From contig CAVZIX010000019.1 of NCBI GenBank assembly GCA_963775395.1, positions 1-33,892 of the forward strand: a stretch of DNA of 33,892 nucleotides, written 5' to 3'. How positions within the stretch are numbered: position 1 is the stretch's first letter; the number at the start of each line of letters is the position of its first letter. Position numbers and translations under genes: made by a program. Below the pieces are notes generated by a model that saw only the letters and a program-made list of their open reading frames with translations, searched no databases and had not been told where the DNA came from. Positions 18,264-26,959 of the stretch are shown here, in pieces. The stretch comes from JAIBJN01 sp963775395 (GTDB lineage Bacteria > Actinomycetota > Thermoleophilia > Gaiellales > Gaiellaceae).

Positions 18264-19513
18264 ACGCCGCCGCGCGCGGCCCGGCGGCGCTTGGAGACCG
18301 CGTCGATGAGCACCGCGCCGAGGAGGACGAGGCCGGTGATCACGAACTTCGTCCCGGACGCGAGCCCGAGCAGGTCCATGCCGTTCTGGATGGAGGCGAT
18401 CACGAGCGCCCCGAGGAGCGCCGAGACCACCCGGCCGACGCCGCCGAAGAGGCTCGTGCCGCCGATGACCGCGGCGGCGATGACGAGCAGGAGCAGGTTC
18501 CCACCGCCCGTCCCGGTAGCGACCGACCGGAGCCGGGAGGCCAGCATGATCCCACCGACGCCCGCCATGAAGCCGCTGATCATGAAGACGGCGATGCGTA
18601 CCCGATCGACGTTGATGCCGGCACGGCGGGCCGCCTCCGCGCTGCCGCCGACCGCGTAGACGTGGCGCCCGAAGCGAGTTTTCCCGGCGATGAACGACCA
18701 GAAGACGAGGAAGACGCCGAGGATGACGGTCACGTAGGGAAGCCCGCGGTCCTTGTTTGCGTACCAGACGGCGGCGCCCAAGACCACGGCCAGGCCGAGG
18801 ACCTGCAGCGCGATCAGAACCGTCGGTTTGGCGGCGAGCCCGCCCGCGCGCCTGACCATTGCGTTTCGGAACTGGGATAGTGCGAAGGCGACCACGACCG
18901 CGGCTGCGAGGATCCAGCCCCAGACGTCCGAGAGGAAGCCGTTCGCGATGTCGACGACCCTCTCGTCCTGGACCCTGATCGTTCCGGCCGTCGAGTACTG
19001 GGTCGTGAGGATGAGGACGACGCCGGACCAGATGAGCAGGCCGGCGAGCGTGACGACAAACGACGGCACTCCGGCCTTCGTGATTACGAGCGCCTGGGAG
19101 AAGCCGATGGCCGTCGTGCAGGCGAGCGCGAAGAGGATCGCCGCCCACCAGGGCCACCCGGGGTTGTCGGGGCGCAGGAGGAGTGTCATGACAACACCGC
19201 CGACAGCGCTCACGAACGCGACCGACAGGTCGATCTCGCCGATCAGGAGGACGAAGACGATGCCGATGGCGATGGTCGCCACGGCCGCCATCTGCAGCAG
19301 CAGGTTCGTGAAGTTCCGCTCGGTGAGGAAGTTGTCCTCGAGGATCCCGAAGACGACGAAGATGGCGACCAGGCCGACGATGATCGGCAGCGAGCCGAGC
19401 TCGCCGCCGCGGACGCCCTGCCACCACACTTGGATGTAGCCCGACAGGCTCTGCGTCTGCTCGGGCGTCGGTTCAGGGACGATGGCTGCGGTCGGGTCGG
19501 CGCTCGTCGTCAC
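18260..19513 (-). CDS. sugar ABC transporter permease (XylH/RbsC family)
   Basis: The protein (417 residues) is the membrane channel of a carbohydrate uptake transporter of the CUT2 class. It has about ten hydrophobic helices starting near residue 40 and the family sequences IGIVFVLLIGEIDLSV, TKAGVPSFVVTLAG, GRHVYAVGGSAEAARRAGI and AAAVIGGTSLFGGVG. It is longer than RbsC because of an added segment between helices 5 and 7, as in XylH. The GTG at 19513 overlaps the ATPase stop by four bases; sequence further upstream in frame is shadow of the ATPase. Works with the ATPase and binding protein encoded just upstream. Confidence 0.92.
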   Translation of the reverse strand: MTTSADPTAAIVPEPTPEQTQSLSGYIQVWWQGVRGGELGSLPIIVGLVAIFVVFGILEDNFLTERNFTNLLLQMAAVATIAIGIVFVLLIGEIDLSVAFVSAVGGVVMTLLLRPDNPGWPWWAAILFALACTTAIGFSQALVITKAGVPSFVVTLAGLLIWSGVVLILTTQYSTAGTIRVQDERVVDIANGFLSDVWGWILAAAVVVAFALSQFRNAMVRRAGGLAAKPTVLIALQVLGLAVVLGAAVWYANKDRGLPYVTVILGVFLVFWSFIAGKTRFGRHVYAVGGSAEAARRAGINVDRVRIAVFMISGFMAGVGGIMLASRLRSVATGTGGGNLLLLVIAAAVIGGTSLFGGVGRVVSALLGALVIASIQNGMDLLGLASGTKFVITGLVLLGAVLIDAVSKRRRAARGGV

Positions 19514-20295
19514 GGCTCGACCGCCTCGGCCGCCTCCATTCCCGGGACCTTCTCGAGCGTCCCCGCGGTGATCGCGTGCACGACCTCCTGCTGGTTTGTC
19601 TGCGACCGCTCGAACTGCGCGACGCGCCGGCCGAGGCGCAGGACCGTGATCCGATCGGCGCACTCGAAGACGTCGTGGAGGTTGTGCGAGACGAAGACCA
19701 CGCCCAGATCGTGCTCGGCGAGGCGGCGCACCAGGTTGAGCACTTGGCGCGTCTGTGCGACCCCGAGGGCTGCGGTCGGCTCGTCGAGGATGACGAGCTT
19801 CGAGTTCCACATGACCGCCTTGGCGACGGCGACCGACTGACGCTGGCCGCCCGAGAGGCCGGCGACGGTCTGGCGCACGGAGCGGAGCGTCGTGACAGAG
19901 AGGCTGTCGAGCGTCTCGCGCGCTGAGCGCTCCATGCTCGACTCGTCGAGCACGACGCCCGTGCGGAGCCGCTCGCGGCCGAGGAACATGTTGGCGACGA
20001 CGTCGAGGTTGTCCGCGAGCGCCAGGTCCTGGTAGACGACCTCGACGCCGAGCCGCGCCGCGTCGCGAGGCCCGTGAACGTGGACATGCTCGCCGTCTAC
20101 ACGGACCTCGCCCTCGTCGAAGGGATAGATGCCGACGATTCCCTTGATGAGCGTCGACTTGCCCGCGCCGTTGTCACCGACGAGGGCCATCACTTCGCCC
20201 TTGCGCACCTCGAAGTCGACGCCGGAGAGGGCCTGCACGGCGCCGAAGGCCTTCGAGACGCCTCGGCACTCGAGAAGCGGGGCAGTCGCGGCCAT
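19510..20295 (-). CDS. single-domain ABC ATPase for sugar uptake
   Basis: The product (261 residues from the ATG at 20295) is one ABC domain: Walker A GDNGAGKST, Q-loop YQDLAL, signature LSGGQRQSVAVAKA, Walker B LVILDEPTAALG and H-loop VSHN. Most CUT2 sugar ATPases (XylG, RbsA, MglA) are about 500 residues with two fused ABC domains; this one has a single domain, as in FrcA-like transporters, and presumably works as a homodimer. The ATG is preceded by GGGAG at suitable spacing; a GTG at 20313 is a less likely start. It follows the binding-protein gene after a strong hairpin. Confidence 0.92.
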   Translation of the reverse strand: MAATAPLLECRGVSKAFGAVQALSGVDFEVRKGEVMALVGDNGAGKSTLIKGIVGIYPFDEGEVRVDGEHVHVHGPRDAARLGVEVVYQDLALADNLDVVANMFLGRERLRTGVVLDESSMERSARETLDSLSVTTLRSVRQTVAGLSGGQRQSVAVAKAVMWNSKLVILDEPTAALGVAQTRQVLNLVRRLAEHDLGVVFVSHNLHDVFECADRITVLRLGRRVAQFERSQTNQQEVVHAITAGTLEKVPGMEAAEAVEP

Positions 20296-20323
20296 GGGGT
20301 CAGTCTCCCACACGCGGAGGGAA

Positions 20324-20353
20324 GAGAGGGGGCGCCTGCCGGCGCCCCCTCTC
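20324..20353 (-). terminator. intercistronic hairpin between binding protein and ATPase genes
   Basis: A perfect 13-bp stem (GAGAGGGGGCGCC / GGCGCCCCCTCTC) with a four-base loop lies 15 bases after the binding-protein stop and about 29 before the ATPase ATG. No T tract follows. Such elements commonly stop part of transcription or protect the upstream message so that binding protein exceeds membrane components. Confidence 0.7.
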
Positions 20354-20367
20354 GAGCCGCGTGAGGA

Positions 20368-21588
20368 TTAGCCGTTCTCCTGACACCAGTCCGTCTGGGC
20401 GGCGTCTCCGGTGCAGATCTCCTCGACCGTCCGGAATCCGTCGGCAATGACGGTGTCGGCGATGTTGTCGACCGTCACAGGCGTCGGCGTCAGCGCCAGG
20501 TACGGGACGACACCCTCGCCCTCGGGCGACTCGGCCGGCTGGCCATCAGCGGCCGTGATCCCGATCGTCTGGAACTCGAACTCCGACTCGATGGCGGTCG
20601 GATCTTCGCCCGCGCAGAGCGCGAGGGCGGCCTTGGCCGCGACATCGGCCTCGGCCTCGATCGGCTTGTAGACGCTGACCAGCTGCCGGCCCAGGACGAG
20701 GTTCTGCATGCCGGCCTCGGTCGCGTCCTGGCCGCTCACGGGAGCGCCCTCGATCCCGGCGGCCTCGAGCGCGTTGGCGGCCGAGTTTCCGAGACCGTCG
20801 TTCGCCGCGAAGACCGCGTCGACGTCGTTGTTCGCGTCGGTGAGGATCTGCTCCATCAGCGTCTGTGCCTGGGCGTTGTCCCAACCGGGCACGTGCTGGT
20901 CGGCGACGATCTCCCACTCGCCGGCCTCGGCCTTCGCCTCGGCCGTCTCCGCGTAGCCCTGGCGGAAGAGGAAGGAGTTGTTGTCCTCCTCGCCGCCATT
21001 GAGCAGGACAACGCGCTTCGGATCCGCGTCGAGAGCGTCGATTGCGGGATCCATGACCTCGGCCATGGCCGCGCCGACCGCGACGTTGTCGAAGCTCACG
21101 TACGCGTCGCCGCCGGAGCCGCCGGTGTTGAAGCGGTCGTACTCGATCACCTTGACGCCGGCGTCCTTCGCCTGGTCGATGATCGCGGCGCCGGAACCGG
21201 TGTCGATGCTGACGAGGAGGATAACGCCCGCGTCGTCGGCGATCGCCTGCTCGGCTTGGGCCTGCTGCTGGGCCGGGTCGTTCTCGGCGTTGACGATGCT
21301 GGATTCGACCCCTGCCTCCTCGAAGGCCTGTTCGAAGTAGCGCCGGTCGTCCGTCTCCCAGCGCGGCGAGCTGGCGCTGTCCGGGAGGAGCACCCAGATG
21401 CTCTTGTCGCAGGTGCCTTCGCCGCCACCGTCGCCGGCGGCCGCCCCGGTGTCACCACCGCCCTCGTCATCGTCGTCTCCGCCGCAGCCGGTCGCGACCA
21501 CTGCGAGGGCCGCCACCAGCGCGAGCAGCAGGACGAGCACCAGTCGACGCTTCGGAAATTCGGTGGCCTTGTACGAAAATCTTCTCAC
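20368..21588 (-). CDS. XylF-like sugar-binding lipoprotein
   Basis: This is the extracellular substrate-binding component of the sugar ABC transporter. The GTG at 21588 has an excellent ribosome binding site (GAGGAGGAAG). A lipoprotein signal runs from MRRFSYKATEF through a hydrophobic core to VVATGC, where the cysteine (about residue 35) would be lipidated. An Asp/Gly-rich linker follows, then a two-lobed periplasmic-binding fold. VIEYDRFNTGG and YVSFDNVAVG correspond to the YDR and SFDN segments of XylF, pointing to xylose or a similar aldopentose. The length is 406 residues. Substrate is inferred from this resemblance plus the xylulokinase-like gene. Confidence 0.9.
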   Translation of the reverse strand: MRRFSYKATEFPKRRLVLVLLLALVAALAVVATGCGGDDDDEGGGDTGAAAGDGGGEGTCDKSIWVLLPDSASSPRWETDDRRYFEQAFEEAGVESSIVNAENDPAQQQAQAEQAIADDAGVILLVSIDTGSGAAIIDQAKDAGVKVIEYDRFNTGGSGGDAYVSFDNVAVGAAMAEVMDPAIDALDADPKRVVLLNGGEEDNNSFLFRQGYAETAEAKAEAGEWEIVADQHVPGWDNAQAQTLMEQILTDANNDVDAVFAANDGLGNSAANALEAAGIEGAPVSGQDATEAGMQNLVLGRQLVSVYKPIEAEADVAAKAALALCAGEDPTAIESEFEFQTIGITAADGQPAESPEGEGVVPYLALTPTPVTVDNIADTVIADGFRTVEEICTGDAAQTDWCQENG

Positions 21589-21609
21589 GACTTCCTCCTC
21601 GTTGACTGA

Positions 21610-21641
21610 CCCCCGCCCTTGCCCGGGGGAGCTTAGGCTCC
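21610..21641 (-). other. two small inverted repeats in the binding-protein leader
   Basis: CCCCCG (21610-21615) pairs with CGGGGG (21624-21629), and GGAGC (21628-21632) pairs with GCTCC (21637-21641) around TTAG. They lie between the putative promoter and the ribosome binding site. They could form leader hairpins; they partly overlap each other, so they may be alternatives. Confidence 0.35.
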
Positions 21642-21666
21642 TCAAAGGACGGATTTCAAGCGTCCT
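21630..21666 (-). promoter_or_regulatory. putative sugar operon promoter with overlapping operator palindrome
   Basis: On the minus strand TTGAAA (21659-21654) and TAAGCT (21635-21630) are 18 bases apart and could be -35 and -10 boxes. The -35 lies in the centre of a palindrome, AGGACG-N9-CGTCCT (21646-21666). A repressor bound there would block RNA polymerase. The divergent ROK protein is the obvious candidate. The -10 match is modest. Confidence 0.45.
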
Positions 21667-21710
21667 AGTTAGGTTGCGGGAGCGCGGCGGGCGGCATGAG
21701 GAGCGGGGAA

Positions 21711-21741
21711 CGCCAAGTTTCCTTTCTGCCCGGTCTTGGCG
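21711..21741. promoter_or_regulatory. inverted repeat in the divergent regulatory region
   Basis: CGCCAAG (21711-21717) and CTTGGCG (21735-21741) form a perfect 7-bp inverted repeat with a 17-base spacer, about 78 bases before the ROK ATG. It could be a second operator, for autoregulation of the ROK gene or for looping with the palindrome at 21646-21666. Confidence 0.4.
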
Positions 21742-21818
21742 TATTTCGCGGATGAGCAGGTGAAATTCGACCGCGATCCTGCGAAAGTGTCAGGCGTGCG
21801 ACCCTCGCGAGACCGGGA

Positions 21819-23030
21819 ATGACCGTGGAATCAGGGACATTCGGGAGCCTGCGCGAGCTCAACCGCCTGCGCGTCGTCGACGCGCTCCGGCGCCAGGGAA
21901 CCGCCAGCCGAAGCGAGCTCGCACGCCTCACCGGGCTCTCGCGCACCACCGTCACCACGCTCGTCGCCGACCTGCAGGGGCGCGGCATGATCGCTGAGCA
22001 ATCGGCCGGCCGCACGAGCCCTTCCGGCCGCGGCCGCCCGCCCGTCCTTCTGCGCCTGGACGCCTCGGTCGGCGCCGCGCTCGGCATCGACTTCGGCCAC
22101 CGGCACGTCCGGGTGGCCGTCGCCGACCTCTCCTCCACGGTACTCGCCGAGCGCTATGTCTCCCTCGAGGTCGACGACGACGCGGCGACAGCGCTGGACG
22201 CCGCGACCGACCTGGCCGGCGAGGTGCTCGCCGAGGCAGAGACCGACCGCAGCCGCCTGATCGGCGCCGGCATGGCGCTCTCGGGGCCGATCGACCGCGA
22301 CACGGGAACGATTGCCTCCACGGTCGTCCCCGGCTGGGCCGGCGTCAACGCGGGCGAGGAGCTCTCTCGGCGCCTGGGCGTCCAGGTCGAGGTGGACAAC
22401 GACGCCAATCTCGGCGCGCTCGCCGAGGTCTCGTTCGGCGCGGGCCGCGGGCTCGCCGACGTCGTCTACGTGATGATGTCCGCCGGCGTCGGCGCCGGGC
22501 TCATCCTCGGCGGGCGCCTCCACCACGGGTCGACCGGCATCGCCGGCGAGCTCGGCCACGTGCAGGTGCGAGTGGACGGCGCGGTGTGCCGCTGCGGAAA
22601 CCGCGGCTGCCTCGAGACCGTGGCCTCGACCGAGGCGATCGTCGATCTCCTTCGCCCCGCCCACGGCGAGGGCCTGACGCTCCGCGGCGTGATCGAGCTC
22701 GTGGCCGACGGCGACCTCGCCGCCACACGGGTCGTCAACGACGCCGGCCACGCGGTCGGGCGTACGCTCGCGGATCTTTGCAACCACCTGAACCCGGCGG
22801 CCATCGTCGTCGGGGGCGACCTGAGCGCCGCCAGCGAGCCGCTGCTCGACGGGATCCGGCAGGCGATCGACCGCTACGCGCTCCCCGGCGCGGCGCAGGC
22901 GGTGGAGGTCAAGCCTGGCGTGCTGGGCGAGCGTGCCGAGGTGCTGGGCGCCCTCGCGGTCGTGATCGCGGATACCGACAGGCTCCGCTCCGCGGGTCTC
23001 GCCCCGCTCCGCACGGGCGCCGTCCGCTAG
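21819..23030 (+). CDS. ROK family transcriptional repressor
   Basis: The 403-residue protein has an N-terminal winged helix-turn-helix (about 10-65: LRVVDALRRQGTASRSELAR then LTGLSRTTVTTLVADL) and a C-terminal ROK sugar-kinase-like domain. The ROK zinc site is intact (CRCGNRGCLE, preceded by GELGH), and the ATP-type loop LGIDFGHRHVRVAV is present. In XylR- and NagC-type regulators this domain binds a sugar and releases the operator. It is transcribed divergently from the sugar transporter operon, so it most likely represses that operon until a pentose-type inducer is present. The ATG at 21819 has a modest upstream GGGA. It is the only large gene on the plus strand. Confidence 0.93.
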   Translation: MTVESGTFGSLRELNRLRVVDALRRQGTASRSELARLTGLSRTTVTTLVADLQGRGMIAEQSAGRTSPSGRGRPPVLLRLDASVGAALGIDFGHRHVRVAVADLSSTVLAERYVSLEVDDDAATALDAATDLAGEVLAEAETDRSRLIGAGMALSGPIDRDTGTIASTVVPGWAGVNAGEELSRRLGVQVEVDNDANLGALAEVSFGAGRGLADVVYVMMSAGVGAGLILGGRLHHGSTGIAGELGHVQVRVDGAVCRCGNRGCLETVASTEAIVDLLRPAHGEGLTLRGVIELVADGDLAATRVVNDAGHAVGRTLADLCNHLNPAAIVVGGDLSAASEPLLDGIRQAIDRYALPGAAQAVEVKPGVLGERAEVLGALAVVIADTDRLRSAGLAPLRTGAVR

Positions 23031-23111
23031 TTGTAATGAACCTCTCTCGAAACGAAGCCTGGTGCCACCGGGCCGCACAGGGCGGCACGATGCCGCGTCC
23101 TCAGTCGCGCC

Positions 23112-23128
23112 CGTAGCCTCCGGCTACG
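23112..23128. terminator. short hairpin between convergent genes
   Basis: CGTAGCC and GGCTACG with a three-base loop lie in the 172-base gap between the ROK gene and the convergent nucleotidyltransferase gene. It could act for both strands but has no T tract. I see no other feature in 23031-23202. Confidence 0.35.
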
Positions 23129-23202
23129 AACGCTCCCTGCGTCCTTGCCTCGCACTCGCCCTGCACGTCCCGGTGACGACGCATCATTTCGACAGAGGTT
23201 CG

Positions 23203-24221
23203 CTAGTCGCGCGCCGCGGGATAGCGCAGGATGCTGTCGGCGAGCTTCGACGCGTCGCCGAAGATCCCCGCGATCGCCAGGCCCTCGTCGGGCACGACGC
23301 TGCCCGGAAGGAGCGCGGCGCGGCGAATGGCGGCGGCCTTGCCGACATGGCAGTCGGCCCCGATCGCCGCCGGCCCGCGGATCTGCGCGTCGGCCTCGAC
23401 CGTCACGTTCGGCCCGAGCACGACCGGGCCGTCGATTGTCGCGGAAGAGTCGATCTTGCAGCCCTCCTCGGCCCAGACGCCCGAGGCGATCTCCTCACCG
23501 GGGATGTCCACGCGGACGTGGCCGAGGACGGCGTCGAGGATCGTGTTGCGGAGCTCGTCCAGGTCGCCCACGTCGTTCCAGTAGGCCATGGTCGTGTACG
23601 CGTAGACCTCCTCCCCGGCGGCGACCAGGTTGGGCCAGACGTCCTCGCCGAAGTCGTAGAACGTGTCGGGCGGGATGCGCTCGAGGAGCTCCGGCTCGAT
23701 CACGTAGATGCCGCAGTTGGCCAGGTCGCTGCGCGCCTCGTCGCGCCGCGGCTTCTCCTGGAAGCCGCGCACGCGCGTGTCGCGGTCGAGGATGACGACG
23801 CCGTACGAGGAAGGGTCGCTCACCGGCTTGACCGTCAGCGTCGCCAGGGCGCCCGTGCGCTGGTGGTGGCCCAGCAGCGCCGTGATGTCGACGTCGTGGA
23901 GGCCGTCGCCCGAGGTGATGAGGATCGCCTCGTCGCCCCAGTGGTCCTGGAGCTTCTTCGTGCCGCCCGCCGTGCCGAGAAGCTCGGGCTCGTGCGACCA
24001 GAGAATCGACATCCCGAGGGCGGAGCCGTCGCCGAAGTAGCGCTGGATCATCTCCGGGAAGGCGTGCAGGTTGATGCCGACGTCGTTGACATCGTGGCGT
24101 CGCAGGAGGTTGAGCAGGTGGTGCAGGACGGGCCGGTTGGCCACCGGCATCATCGGCTTCGGCAGGAAGTCCGTCAGCGGCCGCAGGCGCGTGCCCAGGC
24201 CGGCCGCCATCACCATCGCCT

Positions 24222-24225
<4 letters not shown>
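23203..24225 (-). CDS. GDP-mannose pyrophosphorylase-like sugar nucleotidyltransferase
   Basis: The enzyme transfers a nucleotide to a sugar 1-phosphate. The N-terminal catalytic domain has the signature MAAGLGTRLRPLT (about 6-18), the KPMMPVANRP segment, the metal-binding SGDGLHD (about 104) and the FQEKP sugar-binding motif. From about residue 245 the chain shows hexapeptide-like repeats (IDGPVVLGPNVTVEADAQIR) forming a left-handed beta helix. Length is 340. This layout fits mannose-1-phosphate guanylyltransferase or glucose-1-phosphate thymidylyl/uridylyltransferase; the former is favoured but not certain. The ATG overlaps the mtnA stop by four bases. Confidence 0.85.
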
Positions 24226-25208
<983 letters not shown>

Positions 25209-25211
<3 letters not shown>

Positions 25212-25237
25212 CGGAAAATGCGCAGCATTTTCCGGTG
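25209..25237 (-). promoter_or_regulatory. 13-bp hairpin between ahcY and mtnA, covering the mtnA start
   Basis: CACCGGAAAATGC and GCATTTTCCGGTG form a perfect 13-bp stem with the loop GCA (TGC on the other strand). The stem begins next to the ahcY TAG and ends with the three bases of the mtnA GTG. Without a T tract after it, a role in translation of mtnA or as a transcription attenuator is more likely than plain termination. Confidence 0.65.
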
Positions 25238-26509
25238 CTACGTACCTTCGTCCCAGGACGCCAGGTACCTCGCCTGCTCCTCGGTGAGCTGGTCGATCTC
25301 GGCGCCCATGCTCTCGAGCTTGAGGCGGGCGATCTCGCGATCGATCTCCTCCGGCACGACGTAGACACGCGGTTCCAGCTCGCTTGCGTGCGCGACCACG
25401 TGCTCGGCCGAAAGGGCCTGGTTCGCAAAGCTCATGTCCATGACGGCGGCCGGGTGGCCCTCCGCCGTGGCGAGGTTGACGAGGCGGCCTTCCCCGATGA
25501 GGTAGACCTTGCGCCCGTCGGCAAACTCGAACTCCTCGACGTCCGGTCGCGCCTCGCGGGTCGAGACGGCGAGCTCCCTCAACGCCGGGATCTCGATCTC
25601 GACGTTGAAGTGGCCGGTGTTGGCGAGGATGGCGCCGTCCTTGAGGCGCTCGATCGCGCTGCGCGCGATGACGTGCTTGTCGCCGGTGGCCGTGCAGAAG
25701 ACGTCGCCGACCTCGGCCGCGCGCTCGATCGGCATCACCTCGTAGCCGTCCATCAGCGCCTCGAGCGCCCGCACGGGATCGACCTCGGTGACGATCACGT
25801 GCGCGCCCATGCCGCGCGCGCGCATCGCCACGCCGCGCCCCGTCCAGCCGTAGCCGGAGACGACGAAGCGCCGCCCGGCGAGAAGGAAGTTGGTGGCGCG
25901 GATGATGCCGTCGATCGTCGACTGGCCGGTGCCGTAGCGGTTGTCGAAGAGATGCTTGGTGTCGGCCTCGTTGACCGCGATGATCGGGAAGGCGAGCTGA
26001 CCCTCGGCCTCGAGCGCCTTGAGCCTGATGACGCCGGTCGTCGTCTCCTCTGTCCCGCCGAGGATCTCGCCCAGCTGGTCGCGACGGTCCTTGTGCAGGA
26101 CGCCGATCACGTCGGCCCCGTCGTCCATCGTCAGCTGCGGCCGGTGGTCGACCGCGGCCGAGATGTGCGAGTAGTACGTCTGGTCGTCCTCGCCGCGGAT
26201 GGCGAAGACGGGAATGCCGTACTCGGCGACCAGCGCTGCCGCCACGTCGTCCTGCGTGGAGAGCGGGTTCGACGCGCAGAGCACGACGTCGGCGCCTCCC
26301 GCCTTCAGCGTGCGGGCGAGGTTCGCGGTCTCCGTCGTGACGTGGAGGCAGGCCGAAATGCGGATGCCGTCCAGCGGGCGCTCCTGCTCGAAACGCTCGC
26401 GGATCGCGGCGAGAACCGGCATCTGCCGGTCGGCCCATTCGATGCGGGCGACGCCCGCGGGAGCGAGGCCGAGATCCTTGACGTCGTGGCTGGGGGCAGT
26501 CGTGGCCAT
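25238..26509 (-). CDS. ahcY: S-adenosylhomocysteine hydrolase
   Basis: The enzyme splits S-adenosylhomocysteine to adenosine and homocysteine, relieving product inhibition of methyltransferases and feeding MetH. Motifs include HVTTETANLARTL (about 56), CASNPLSTQDDVAAAL, DNRYGTGQSTIDGI, the NAD-binding VSGYGWTGRGVAM (about 218-230) and NTGHFNVEIE. At 423 residues it lacks the approximately 40-residue insertion of many bacterial and eukaryotic forms, and its end (YLASWDEGT) resembles archaeal and Thermotoga-type enzymes. ATG start; a TAGACT (26527-26522) 12 bases upstream could be a -10 box within the 44-base gap after the cupin gene. Confidence 0.96.
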   Translation of the reverse strand: MATTAPSHDVKDLGLAPAGVARIEWADRQMPVLAAIRERFEQERPLDGIRISACLHVTTETANLARTLKAGGADVVLCASNPLSTQDDVAAALVAEYGIPVFAIRGEDDQTYYSHISAAVDHRPQLTMDDGADVIGVLHKDRRDQLGEILGGTEETTTGVIRLKALEAEGQLAFPIIAVNEADTKHLFDNRYGTGQSTIDGIIRATNFLLAGRRFVVSGYGWTGRGVAMRARGMGAHVIVTEVDPVRALEALMDGYEVMPIERAAEVGDVFCTATGDKHVIARSAIERLKDGAILANTGHFNVEIEIPALRELAVSTREARPDVEEFEFADGRKVYLIGEGRLVNLATAEGHPAAVMDMSFANQALSAEHVVAHASELEPRVYVVPEEIDREIARLKLESMGAEIDQLTEEQARYLASWDEGT

Positions 26510-26553
26510 GGGCCGCGGGTCAGTCTAATGAAAGAGCCTCGAGCGGCCGGAGA

Positions 26554-26952
26554 TCAAGGGTCCGCGCGGCCGTAGCGGTCCTCGAGCCGGACGACGTCGT
26601 CGAGCTCCGGCGTCGAGGCCTCGAGCACGGTCGAGTCCTCGAGCGCACGCCAGCGGTGGACGACGCCCGGGGCGAAGCGGAACGCCCGGCCCGGGCCGAC
26701 GACCTCGACGTCGGGCGTGCGGCCGGGCTCCCCGACCTCGAGCTCGATGCGCCCGGAGTGGACGTAGATGACCTCGTCCTTGCGCTTGTGGAACTGGAGG
26801 CTGAGCTGCTCGCCCGCGCGGATGAAGAGCACCTTGCCGAGATAGTGCTCGGTCGCCGCGTAGACGATCTCGTAGCCCCACGGCTTCTCGACCCGTTCCA
26901 CGGGCACGGCGAAGCGATCGAGGTCGAGGAGGTTCGGAGTCAGCTCGCCCAC
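26554..26952 (-). CDS. cupin protein similar to mannose-6-phosphate isomerase
   Basis: The product (132 residues from the GTG at 26952) is a single cupin barrel resembling the C-terminal domain of bifunctional mannose-6-phosphate isomerase/GDP-mannose pyrophosphorylase. Evidence is EKPWGYEIVYA, then the metal-binding region SLQFHKRKDEVIYVHSGRIE and the second cupin motif PGVVHRWRALEDSTVLEAS. A TTG at 26988 would give an extension that overlaps the upstream gene; the GTG at 26952, eight bases after that gene's stop, is preferred but neither start has a good ribosome site. Likely acts on a sugar phosphate made or used by the adjacent nucleotidyltransferases. Confidence 0.82.
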   Translation of the reverse strand: MGELTPNLLDLDRFAVPVERVEKPWGYEIVYAATEHYLGKVLFIRAGEQLSLQFHKRKDEVIYVHSGRIELEVGEPGRTPDVEVVGPGRAFRFAPGVVHRWRALEDSTVLEASTPELDDVVRLEDRYGRADP

Positions 26953-26959
26953 CGCACGG

